14,339 nt of DNA from the NCBI GenBank assembly GCA_964564475.1, contig CAZMBM010000053.1, positions 1 through 14,339 on the forward strand. Direction: 5' to 3'. The stretch comes from CG1-02-35-72 sp964564475 (GTDB lineage: Bacteria > Bacteroidota > Bacteroidia > Flavobacteriales > Flavobacteriaceae). This document shows, in pieces, positions 1 to 6,700 of this stretch (within the stretch, counting starts at the first letter, position 1; the number at the start of each line of letters is the position of its first letter). A model generated the notes under the pieces. That model had not been told where the DNA came from. It did not search any database and was given only the letters and a program-made list of their open reading frames with translations. The position numbers were made by a program, and so were the translations under genes.

Positions 1-790
1 CACCCAAACTGTTTAAAACATCGGGAATAAAATCGAATTTACCTTTGCTTACCGCACCGCTAAATAGCAAGACATCGTAACTGTTTAAAACCTGTGCCAC
101 TTTTTGTTTTAACTGGGTTTTATCGTCTTTAATATGCAAGGTGTCGGCTTTAAGATTGAGCCGTTCTAATAAAGCCACCAAAGTAAAAACATTGCTGCGC
201 CTAATTTGGTGGGACAAAGGGCTTTGGTTGACTTCAACCAACTCGTCGCCTGTAGAAATGATGCAAATTGTGGGCTGCTTGGCCACTTTTACTTGGGCTT
301 TGCCAACGGTGGCTAAAACGCCTATTTCGGCAGCACTTATTACTTTATTTTTGCTTATTAAAACTGTTCCCTTTGTGCAATCGAGTCCTTTTTTATGGAT
401 GTTTTTATAATATTTTACATCGTTTGTGTTGAGTGTTACGATGCCGTTTTGGACGTCGGTTAATTCGTACTGAATAACAGCATGGGTGTTTTTGGGCAAT
501 ATGGCTCCCGTCATCGCTTCGATGCAATTTTGCGGATTGCTTAAAGTTAATTGCGGACTTCCGGCGGCTTGAACACCTTCAATTTTAAATTGGCGTTGCC
601 CTTGCTTAAAGGCATCGATATTAATGGCCACACCGTCCATACTGACGCGATCGAAAGGCGGAAAATCGCGGTCGGCCACCACATTTTCTTTTAAAATGCG
701 CCCCGTACTTTCAATAAAGGGAACCTTTTCTGTTCCGAAGTCTTCGGTGCTATTTAAAATTATTTCTAATGCTTTTTCTGACGTAATCAT
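1..790 (-). CDS. moeA: Molybdopterin molybdenumtransferase MoeA, partial (C-terminus beyond left edge)
   Basis: MoeA inserts molybdate into adenylylated molybdopterin, the last step of molybdenum cofactor synthesis in the cytoplasm. Reading the minus strand from the ATG at 790 gives 263 uninterrupted residues up to the window edge; a full MoeA is about 390-410, so roughly the last third is missing. Family landmarks appear in order: RVSMDGVA (48-55, the usual R-x-MDGYA), MTGAILP (93-99), STGDEL (179-184) and SGAVSKGKFD (244-253, equivalent to SGGVSVGxxD). The aspartates of MDG, GDEL and KFD are kept. It follows moaA by 52 bp on the same strand, so a moaA-moeA transcript is likely, although the gap contains a perfect palindrome. 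The GAVSKG variant of GGVSVG is a minor departure from the E. coli protein. Confidence 0.93.
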   Translation of the reverse strand, partial: MITSEKALEIILNSTEDFGTEKVPFIESTGRILKENVVADRDFPPFDRVSMDGVAINIDAFKQGQRQFKIEGVQAAGSPQLTLSNPQNCIEAMTGAILPKNTHAVIQYELTDVQNGIVTLNTNDVKYYKNIHKKGLDCTKGTVLISKNKVISAAEIGVLATVGKAQVKVAKQPTICIISTGDELVEVNQSPLSHQIRRSNVFTLVALLERLNLKADTLHIKDDKTQLKQKVAQVLNSYDVLLFSGAVSKGKFDFIPDVLNSLG

Positions 791-809
791 TTGTTGTTTT
801 GTATGTGGA

Positions 810-827
810 TTCCCGCCATGGCGGGAA
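810..827. repeat. Perfect 18-bp GC-rich palindrome between moaA and moeA
   Basis: TTCCCGCCATGGCGGGAA is its own reverse complement. In RNA it would fold as a 7-bp stem (TTCCCGC/GCGGGAA) with a CATG loop. It stands out as GC-rich in an AT-rich gap. It resembles the small dispersed CCCGCC...GGCGGG palindromes found between genes in many Bacteroidota genomes. No T-run follows on the moaA-moeA strand, so it does not look like a simple terminator. Only one copy occurs in this window. Confidence 0.7.
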
Positions 828-842
828 AGATATTTTTGAATA

Positions 843-1832
843 TTACCCGCCTATAGACGACATACTTTCGCTCACTTTATTACCACGGGCCGCTTCGGCT
901 ACAAAACCGTTTTGGGGTTTTTGGCTGACGGTGTCTATAAATAGTTTTTTTAAATCGTCATCACTGGCACCGTTGCGGATAAAATCGCGTACGTTAAACA
1001 CCCCCCCGTCAAACAAGCAATTTTTAAATAAACCTGTGGCGGTTATACGAATACGGTTGCAATCGTGACAAATGGTTCGGGTAAATGCCGGAATAATGCC
1101 AAAACGTCCTTTGTAACCTTTTACCTTGTAATTATTTGATGTTGCCGATTTTTTATGTGTCAACGCCTCAATGTCTTTATAATGGGACTTGATGTGATTT
1201 AAAATAACAGCACTGTCCCAAACTTTGTCTGTATGGCGTTGTCCTTTACCGTTAAAAGGCATTTCTTCTATAAACCTAACGGCGAGATTACGCTCTTTAG
1301 TAAGGGCGATAAAATCAATAATTTCATCGGTATTGACCTCCGGAATAACCACCACATTCAGTTTAACATCAATACGGCTTTCTTGTAATTTTTGAAGGGT
1401 ATCGTAAACCACATCAAACGATTCGCGTCGTGTAATTTTATTGAATTTTTCTTTGTTTAGACTGTCAATACTCAGATTGATATTTTTAATACCGAGTGTT
1501 TCTAATTTACCGATGTGTTGTCCAATCAAAACACCATTAGAGGTTAGGTTAATACTCTTAAGCTTATCATTAAAAGACAGTGACTCTAAGAAGTTGATAA
1601 AATCACGTCGTACAAAAGGTTCGCCGCCGGTTAGGCGGACTTTATCAACGCCTAATTCGCTCAGCACACGTGTAATGCGGTACATTTCTTTATATGTAAG
1701 CAACTCTTTTCGGGCGACGATGTCTGCCCCATGAGCCGGCATGCAATATTGACATCTAAAATTACAACGGTCGGTAACAGCCAATCTTAAATAGCTGATT
1801 TGACGGCCGAATGTGTCAGTAAGTTTTTGCAC
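843..1832 (-). CDS. moaA: GTP 3',8-cyclase MoaA (radical SAM)
   Basis: MoaA is a radical SAM enzyme that converts GTP to 3',8-cyclo-GTP, the first step of molybdenum cofactor synthesis. Its 329 residues match the usual length. The N-terminal cluster motif is C23-x3-C27-x2-C30 (DRCNFRCQYC), followed by the SAM-binding LTGGEP (67-72). The second 4Fe-4S site that binds the substrate is C255-x2-C258-x13-C272 (CHDCNRIRITATG...C). The protein ends in Gly-Gly, the conserved C-terminal tail needed for catalysis. The start is GTG: no in-frame ATG lies nearby upstream, and LTDTFGRQISYLRL aligns with typical MoaA N-termini. moeA follows 52 bp downstream on the same strand. A candidate promoter lies about 55 bp upstream. 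Confidence 0.96.
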   Translation of the reverse strand: MQKLTDTFGRQISYLRLAVTDRCNFRCQYCMPAHGADIVARKELLTYKEMYRITRVLSELGVDKVRLTGGEPFVRRDFINFLESLSFNDKLKSINLTSNGVLIGQHIGKLETLGIKNINLSIDSLNKEKFNKITRRESFDVVYDTLQKLQESRIDVKLNVVVIPEVNTDEIIDFIALTKERNLAVRFIEEMPFNGKGQRHTDKVWDSAVILNHIKSHYKDIEALTHKKSATSNNYKVKGYKGRFGIIPAFTRTICHDCNRIRITATGLFKNCLFDGGVFNVRDFIRNGASDDDLKKLFIDTVSQKPQNGFVAEAARGNKVSESMSSIGG

Positions 1833-1887
1833 TTTAGTTGTTTTTTTAGATTTGTACCCTTTAAAAGTAGGTTTAAAAAGAGATTTA

Positions 1888-1895
1888 CAAAGGTA
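1888..1895 (-). promoter_or_regulatory. Candidate -7 promoter element for moaA-moeA
   Basis: The minus strand reads TACCTTTG, an exact match to the Bacteroidota -7 consensus TAnnTTTG, in the 80-bp gap between the upstream Crp/Fnr gene and moaA. It would give a leader of roughly 50 nt before the GTG start. No convincing -33 TTTG box is seen, so moaA may also be read through from the regulator gene. Confidence 0.35.
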
Positions 1896-1912
1896 AGTTT
1901 TTTAGAAGGAAT

Positions 1913-2545
1913 TTAGTTTAATAAAATTTTATTCCGACCCAATTTTAACAAGCCTTGGTTTTCCATCTTTTTAAGGGTTCTGGAAATAGATTCGCGCGAG
2001 ACATAAAGATCTCTGGCAATATCTTGATGGCTTGTGACAATTAATTTAGTGTTAAATGTATCGCATAAGTAGTTTAAATAATTTTTTAAGATTGCTTCAA
2101 GCTTTTCGAACACTTTTTCATTTATCAAATTAATGAGGCTTTCATTTTGTTCTTGTGCTAATTTAATTATATACTTATGCCAACTTTCGTATTTAAAGAA
2201 CCAGTCTTTAATCAAATTAAAAGGAAACATGTAACAAACAAGAGTTGTTTTAGAAGTAATACGAATGGTATTTGGTTTGTTTTGACAGGCATTTAAAAAC
2301 GAAACAGTACACACGTCAAAGGGTGTTAAGTAGTGTAATAAAATACTGTTTCCTTGACCGTCTCTACGCGTAACACGTGCGAGCCCTTTTATAATTAGGG
2401 GAAAATAATTTATTTGTTCTCTAATATCTAAAACAATTTTATCTTCGGAGAAGTTTTTTATTTTTCCGTATTTTAAAAGCTGATTTTTTAAGTCAGGTTC
2501 AAAAGCACTTAAAAATTGTTTAAATTCTAGAGAATTTGCAGGCAT
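1913..2545 (-). CDS. Crp/Fnr-family transcriptional regulator (downstream copy)
   Basis: This 210-residue protein has the Crp/Fnr layout: an N-terminal cyclic-nucleotide-binding-like beta-roll (about 20-110), a long dimer helix (about 120-155) and a C-terminal winged helix (about 165-210). The recognition helix reads VSRESISRTL (182-191), keeping the E-x2-SR pattern (E185, S188, R189) that in FNR contacts GA steps of the operator. FNR's N-terminal iron-sulfur cysteine cluster is absent. Two cysteines, C79 and C87, lie in the sensor domain (DVCTVSFLNAC), and a third is C104. The gene begins 12 bp after the small YeeE-like gene, so it is probably co-transcribed with the sulfur transport pair. 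Inference: it regulates that operon by binding the inverted repeat at 3591-3604. The signal is not identifiable from sequence. Confidence 0.88.
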   Translation of the reverse strand: MPANSLEFKQFLSAFEPDLKNQLLKYGKIKNFSEDKIVLDIREQINYFPLIIKGLARVTRRDGQGNSILLHYLTPFDVCTVSFLNACQNKPNTIRITSKTTLVCYMFPFNLIKDWFFKYESWHKYIIKLAQEQNESLINLINEKVFEKLEAILKNYLNYLCDTFNTKLIVTSHQDIARDLYVSRESISRTLKKMENQGLLKLGRNKILLN

Positions 2546-2557
2546 ATTTTTATATGA

Positions 2558-2971
2558 TTAATGGGGTAATTTATGTTTGATACCGTGGTAAGCAAAAGCG
2601 CCTAAAACAGCACCAAAAAGAACAACCACAATTGGGATGACACCTTTTCCAATTAAGGCAAACATTGGCCCCGGACATGCGCCGCCTAAGGCCCAGCCTA
2701 AGCCAAAAATAATGCCACCTATTAAATTTTTAGAGACACCTTTTTCTCTTGGGACGACTTCAATAGCTTTGCCGTCAAAAGTTTTTATTTTTTGCTTTTT
2801 AAACAATTGCATTAGAACAATACCTATTACAACAGCACCGCCAATAACACCGTACATATGAAAGGATTGAAATTTAAACATTTCGTAAATTCTATACCAA
2901 GAAACAACCTCAGATTTCGTCAAGATTATGCCGAATAATATACCAACCAATAAAAATTTTATGTTTTTCAT
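2558..2971 (-). CDS. YeeE/YedE-type sulfur transport half (DUF6691-like)
   Basis: This small, very hydrophobic 137-residue membrane protein has about four helices: about 4-20, 38-56, 82-98 and 110-128. A cytosolic-looking charged loop lies at 57-80. The signature is GWALGGACPGP (92-102) with one cysteine, C99, which corresponds to the C-terminal repeat motif of the YeeE/YedE (TsuA) thiosulfate transporters. In those proteins conserved membrane cysteines relay the substrate. Full-length YeeE is about 350 residues; here the two halves are separate genes only 10 bp apart. Inferred role: with the preceding gene it forms a heteromeric importer of thiosulfate or a related sulfur compound. The true substrate is not shown by sequence. 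Confidence 0.85.
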   Translation of the reverse strand: MKNIKFLLVGILFGIILTKSEVVSWYRIYEMFKFQSFHMYGVIGGAVVIGIVLMQLFKKQKIKTFDGKAIEVVPREKGVSKNLIGGIIFGLGWALGGACPGPMFALIGKGVIPIVVVLFGAVLGAFAYHGIKHKLPH

Positions 2972-2981
2972 AGTGTCAATT

Positions 2982-3539
2982 TTAAAAGATGTGAGGTAAA
3001 ATAAACCAAGTCATAATAAGACCGCCAATAAAAAATCCGGCCACGGCAATAAACGATGGAATTTCGAGGTTACTCAGTCCTACTATGCCATGTCCTGAAG
3101 TACAGCCACCGGCGTAGCGCGATCCAAACCCGACTAGAAATCCGGCTATAATTAAAATGGCAAATCCTTTAACAGACAGCATAGCGTCGATGCTATAAAT
3201 TTCCGGGGGCAAATAGTGAGCACCGGCATTTTTTATACCAATATCAGATAAATCTTGTACAGTTTGTGGATTCAAAATCACTGTGTCAGAATTGGTTAAC
3301 CACTGGCTGGCTATAAAACCGCCTATTAAAACGCCTAAAACAACCATAAGGTTCCACGAATTTTTACGCCAGTCGAATTTAAAAAAGCCCACAAGTTTTC
3401 CGGCACCTCCTATGGCACAAAAATTTTCCAGATTAGATGAGATGCCTAGTTTTTTTCCAAAATAAAAAAGCAAAAACATGGTAAGTGCAATAAGGGGTCC
3501 TGCCACATACCAAGGCCAAGGTTGAAAGATAATATCCAT
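2982..3539 (-). CDS. YeeE/YedE family sulfur transporter, N-terminal half
   Basis: This 185-residue inner-membrane protein begins FQPWPWYVAGPLIALT, typical of YeeE/YedE N-terminal halves. Hydrophobic segments lie near 10-28, 63-80, 122-142 and 160-180. The family signature GGCTSGHG (144-151) carries C146, and C41 lies in NFCAIGG. These are likely the substrate-relay cysteines by analogy with TsuA. A loop of about 40 residues (81-120) between helices is probably periplasmic. It is the first gene of a compact minus-strand unit with the DUF6691-like half (10-bp gap) and a Crp/Fnr gene (12-bp gap). A promoter motif and a Crp/Fnr-type inverted repeat lie directly upstream. No rhodanese, TusA-like or persulfide dioxygenase gene is in the window to narrow the substrate. 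Confidence 0.9.
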   Translation of the reverse strand: MDIIFQPWPWYVAGPLIALTMFLLFYFGKKLGISSNLENFCAIGGAGKLVGFFKFDWRKNSWNLMVVLGVLIGGFIASQWLTNSDTVILNPQTVQDLSDIGIKNAGAHYLPPEIYSIDAMLSVKGFAILIIAGFLVGFGSRYAGGCTSGHGIVGLSNLEIPSFIAVAGFFIGGLIMTWFILPHIF

Positions 3540-3561
3540 TTGATTTAGTTGTTAGTTGTTC

Positions 3562-3569
3562 CAAATATA
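3562..3569 (-). promoter_or_regulatory. -7 promoter element of the sulfur transport operon
   Basis: The minus strand reads TATATTTG, an exact TAnnTTTG match, 22 bp before the ATG at 3539. The expected transcript starts near 3556-3558, giving a leader under 20 nt. No TTTG-type -33 box is seen; that place is occupied by the inverted repeat at 3591-3604, as expected for an activator-dependent promoter. Confidence 0.6.
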
Positions 3570-3590
3570 TTTATAAATTTTTAAAAAGTG

Positions 3591-3604
3591 GTGATTTACA
3601 TCAC
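3591..3604. promoter_or_regulatory. Crp/Fnr-type operator, GTGAT-N4-ATCAC
   Basis: GTGATTTACATCAC has perfect 5-bp arms around a 4-bp spacer. It differs from the E. coli FNR site (TTGAT-N4-ATCAA) only at the outermost base pair, and contains the GTGA-N6-TCAC core of CRP sites. It lies 6 bp after the stop of one Crp/Fnr gene. Its centre is about 40 bp upstream of the start expected from the -7 element at 3562-3569, the position of a class II activator site. A role in activating the transporter operon is inferred. Confidence 0.65.
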
Positions 3605-3609
3605 ATATT

Positions 3610-4242
3610 TTAAAAATCGAGAACTTCTATTTTGTTTCTATGGAGCTTTATGTTGCCTTTATTTTCTAATTGCTTTAAGAGTCTAGAGACCACAACTCTT
3701 GAGGTATTCAAATCTTGGGCTATCTGTAAATGAGTTGTAAATAAATTGGTATCACGCATTATTTTAACTTTATCTGAAAGGTATTTATGTAAGCGCTCAT
3801 CCATATTCATAAAGGCCAATGTATCAATAGCCTCAATCATTTCGTCAAGCCTAATGTTATAACTGTCTATAACAAATTCACGCCAGGTTTTGTATTTTAC
3901 CAACCATTCGTCTAGTTTTTTTATAGGGATGTAAATAACTTCAGAATCTTTTTCGGCAACACCTCTTACACGACTTCTTTTACGTCTTATGCAGTTGTTA
4001 AACGATATGGCGCAGGTATCACCGCGTTCTAAAAAATAAAGTAAAAGTTCCTCACCTTTGTCATTTTCGCGTACAATTTTTATAGCACCGCTTAAGAGAA
4101 GTGGAATCTCTGTAATGACCTGATTAATATCTATCAATAAATCGCCTTTCTTTATATTTTTAAAGGTGCCAAATTTTATAATATCTTCGATGAGTTCTTT
4201 TTCAAATATTACATTGTAGTAGTCGTATAGTTTTTCTCTCAT
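3610..4242 (-). CDS. Crp/Fnr-family transcriptional regulator (upstream copy)
   Basis: This 210-residue paralogue of the regulator at 1913-2545 has the same layout: beta-roll sensor (about 20-110), dimer helix (about 120-155) and winged helix (about 165-210). The sensor has a cysteine pair, C77 and C84 (DTCAISFNNC), in the same place as C79/C87 of the other copy. The recognition helix is SRVVVSRLL (181-189): SR is kept, but valine (V183) stands where FNR and the other copy have glutamate, so its DNA specificity may differ. The ATG start overlaps the waaA stop (ATGA, 4239-4242), implying translational coupling to waaA. The transporter operon starts 70 bp downstream on the same strand. The ligand is unknown. 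Confidence 0.88.
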   Translation of the reverse strand: MREKLYDYYNVIFEKELIEDIIKFGTFKNIKKGDLLIDINQVITEIPLLLSGAIKIVRENDKGEELLLYFLERGDTCAISFNNCIRRKRSRVRGVAEKDSEVIYIPIKKLDEWLVKYKTWREFVIDSYNIRLDEMIEAIDTLAFMNMDERLHKYLSDKVKIMRDTNLFTTHLQIAQDLNTSRVVVSRLLKQLENKGNIKLHRNKIEVLDF

Positions 4243-5492
4243 TTTGAGTTATTTAATGATATAAGATTGTCGATAAATTTAAAAATAATATCTGAAGCCC
4301 CAACATTTTTTTTGATATAGGCGTAGGCTTTTCGTCCTTTTACTGAAATTTGTTCAGGATTTGAGACCAATTCTTTGTAAATCTTGTTAAATGATTGTCT
4401 GTTAGTGATACTGACACAGGCTTTTAAGCTGAGGAGTTCTCGGGCTTCTTTAAATCTATCAAAGTTAGGGCCAATAATAACCGGCATACCATAAGTAGCG
4501 GGTTCTAAAATATTATGAATACCACTTTTGTTAAAACCGCCACCCACATAAGCAATGTTGGCATAAGCATAAACCGAGGTCAACAAACCTATAGAATCTA
4601 TAATGAGCACTTGCGCTTTAGAGTCTTTGTTTTTATCTGAAAAACGGCACACAGGTTTAGAACAGGAAGCCATGAGTTTTAAAATACCCTCTTCTTTAAT
4701 ATTGTGGGGTGCCAAAATAAACTTTTCATTTTCGGTGGCGTCATTGTTTATATAATTAACAATAATGGCCTCGTCTTCGGGCCAGGTACTTCCGGCTACT
4801 AGGGTGATTCTCCCTTTGGAAAAAGCCTCTATAAAATCGAGTTTTTTACGTTGTTTTGTAATACTGTAAACACGGTCAAAACGGGTGTCACCACTCACTG
4901 TTACGTTGTTTAGTCCAATGCCACTTAATAAATCTTTTGAATCTTTATTTTGAACAAAGAAGTGTGTAAATGATTGCAAAGCTTTTCGGTAAAAATCACC
5001 ATACCACTTAAAAAACAACTGATTGGGTCTAAAAATACCCGATACCAAAAGGGTTGGCACTTCTTTTTGTTTTAATGCGCTTAAAAAATTGGGCCAAAAC
5101 TCATATTTAATAAAAACAGCTAATTTGGGTTTGACTTGCGCAACAAATTGGCTTGCCTTTTTTGGGGTGTCAAAAGGTAAGTAAGTAACACAATCGGCCA
5201 ACGGATAATTTTTGCGCACCTCATAGCCCGAAGGTGAAAAAAAGGTAACCAATATTTTACAGTTGGGATAGGCTTTTTTAAGTTTTTCAATAATTGGAAT
5301 ACCTTGCTCAAACTCGCCCAAAGAGGCACTGTGAAACCAGATAACATTATCTGTATCAGATAATTTAGAAGAGATGGTTTTAAAAACACCCTTACGGCCT
5401 TTGACAAAAAGCGACAGCTTATTGTTAAATAAAGCGGCCATCCGAATGACACCGATAGCTAAATAAATAATGATGTTGTAAAGTCTGCTCAT
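4239..5492 (-). CDS. waaA: 3-deoxy-D-manno-octulosonic acid (Kdo) transferase WaaA
   Basis: WaaA transfers Kdo from CMP-Kdo to lipid A precursor at the inner face of the cytoplasmic membrane, an early step of LPS core assembly. Its 417 residues match the family. An N-terminal membrane anchor lies at about 5-22. The SASLGEFEQG motif (55-64) holds E60, matching the catalytic glutamate of the family. Further landmarks are TFFSPSGYE, YLPFDTP, KYEFWPNFL, SGDTRFDRV, AGSTWPEDE and APHNI. The C-terminal CMP-Kdo binding region reads YVGGGFNKSGIHNILEP...GMPVIIGPN. The stop codon overlaps the start of the Crp/Fnr gene at 3610-4242. The gene is divergent from the sugar aminotransferase across a 77-bp gap. 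Its presence indicates a Gram-negative, LPS-bearing organism. Confidence 0.96.
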   Translation of the reverse strand: MSRLYNIIIYLAIGVIRMAALFNNKLSLFVKGRKGVFKTISSKLSDTDNVIWFHSASLGEFEQGIPIIEKLKKAYPNCKILVTFFSPSGYEVRKNYPLADCVTYLPFDTPKKASQFVAQVKPKLAVFIKYEFWPNFLSALKQKEVPTLLVSGIFRPNQLFFKWYGDFYRKALQSFTHFFVQNKDSKDLLSGIGLNNVTVSGDTRFDRVYSITKQRKKLDFIEAFSKGRITLVAGSTWPEDEAIIVNYINNDATENEKFILAPHNIKEEGILKLMASCSKPVCRFSDKNKDSKAQVLIIDSIGLLTSVYAYANIAYVGGGFNKSGIHNILEPATYGMPVIIGPNFDRFKEARELLSLKACVSITNRQSFNKIYKELVSNPEQISVKGRKAYAYIKKNVGASDIIFKFIDNLISLNNSK

Positions 5493-5541
5493 AAAAGGAC
5501 GCTAAATTACGGATTTAGTGCTGTTTCACCCAAATATTTAG

Positions 5542-5549
5542 TAGATTTG
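5542..5549 (+). promoter_or_regulatory. -7 promoter element for the nucleotide-sugar gene run
   Basis: TAGATTTG matches TAnnTTTG exactly and lies 20 bp before the ATG at 5570, in the divergent gap with waaA. It would give a leader of about 15 nt. The -33 region is not clear, and no equally good motif was found for waaA on the other strand. Confidence 0.55.
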
Positions 5550-5569
5550 TGTCTTTATAAAATATCCGA

Positions 5570-6700
5570 ATGAAAAAATTGCAAATGGTTGACTTACAAA
5601 GTCAATACCAAAAAATAAAACCCCAAATAGACCAAGCCATACAAGAAGTTTTAAGCGCATCGGCTTATATAAACGGGCCAAAAGTCAAAGAATTTCAAAC
5701 CAGTTTAGAAAAATATTTAAATATTAAACACGTCATACCCTGTGCCAACGGTACCGATGCCCTCCAAATAGCGATGATGGGGCTGGGTTTAGAGCAAGGC
5801 GATGAAGTTATCACAGCCGATTTTACCTTTGCGGCTACTGTTGAAGTGATTGCCCTTTTAAAATTAACCCCTGTTTTAGTCGATGTAGAAGCCGATACTT
5901 TTAATATGGATATCACGGCGCTTAAAAAAGCCATTACGCCTAAAACCAAAGCCATTGTACCGGTACATCTATTTGGGCAATGTGCCAATATGGAGGCTGT
6001 TTTAGAAGTGGCCAAAGAACACAATTTGTTTGTCATAGAAGACACGGCCCAAGCCATAGGAGCCGATTATACTTTTGCCGACGGCAGCATTAAAAAAGCC
6101 GGAACTATAGGAACGATAGGAACAACTTCGTTTTTTCCTTCTAAAAATTTAGGTTGTTACGGCGACGGTGGTGCTATTTTTACCAATGACGACGACTTGG
6201 CTCATACAATAAGAGGCATGGTTAATCACGGGATGTACCGCCGGTATTACCATGATGTTGTGGGTGTCAACTCACGTTTAGACAGTCTTCAAGCGGCTGT
6301 TTTAAATGTTAAATTACCTTTATTAGACAGCTATTGCGAAGCCCGTCAAAAAGCGGCTGTATTTTACAACGAGGCTTTTAAAGGTACTACTCAAATTGAA
6401 ACACCTGTTATAAGCGATTTTACAACGCATGTCTTTCATCAATATACTCTAAAAATTCACGGTGTTAATCGCAACGATTTACATCAATATTTAATAGACC
6501 TCGGCATTCCGTGTGCTATTTATTATCCCGTGCCTTTACATTTGCAAAAAGCCTATGCCGATGCACGCTATAACGAAGCCGACTTTAAAGTTACCAATAA
6601 ACTGGTAGAACAGGTATTGTCTTTACCTATGCATACTGAATTTGACACGGAACAATTGACGTTTATCACGCAAAAAATAATTGCATTTGTCACAAAATAG
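5570..6700 (+). CDS. WbpE-like PLP-dependent nucleotide-sugar aminotransferase (DegT/DnrJ/EryC1/StrS)
   Basis: This 376-residue fold-type I PLP enzyme transfers an amino group to a keto-sugar nucleotide. Visible motifs are LQSQYQKIKPQI at the N-terminus, CANGTDALQ (58-66, phosphate binding), IEDTAQ (156-161, D158 and Q161 contacting the cofactor ring) and SFFPSKNLGCYGDGGA, with K192 as the Schiff-base lysine. NSRLDSLQAA follows further on. From memory of the family it is closest to WbpE/WlbC, which makes the 3-amino group of UDP-GlcNAc3NA, rather than to dTDP-sugar enzymes such as FdtB. The partner dehydrogenase and acetyltransferase (WbpB, WbpD) are not in the window, so the substrate stays open. 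It heads a plus-strand run with galE, whose start lies inside its last codons, and rmlB. A role in LPS or surface glycan synthesis is inferred. Confidence 0.9.
   Translation: MKKLQMVDLQSQYQKIKPQIDQAIQEVLSASAYINGPKVKEFQTSLEKYLNIKHVIPCANGTDALQIAMMGLGLEQGDEVITADFTFAATVEVIALLKLTPVLVDVEADTFNMDITALKKAITPKTKAIVPVHLFGQCANMEAVLEVAKEHNLFVIEDTAQAIGADYTFADGSIKKAGTIGTIGTTSFFPSKNLGCYGDGGAIFTNDDDLAHTIRGMVNHGMYRRYYHDVVGVNSRLDSLQAAVLNVKLPLLDSYCEARQKAAVFYNEAFKGTTQIETPVISDFTTHVFHQYTLKIHGVNRNDLHQYLIDLGIPCAIYYPVPLHLQKAYADARYNEADFKVTNKLVEQVLSLPMHTEFDTEQLTFITQKIIAFVTK

Noticed and set aside
624..1068. Overlapping plus-strand open frames over moeA and moaA
   Set aside because: They are antisense to clear moeA and moaA coding sequence, and one runs through the intergenic palindrome; no family features are visible in them.
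1847..1854. TAGATTTG, a TAnnTTTG promoter match on the plus strand between moaA and the Crp/Fnr gene
   Set aside because: Both neighbours are on the minus strand and no plus-strand gene follows. It could only make an antisense RNA to the regulator gene, for which there is no other sign.
5120..5452. Minus-strand 110-codon frame inside waaA
   Set aside because: It lies out of frame within the well-supported WaaA gene and has no recognisable protein features.
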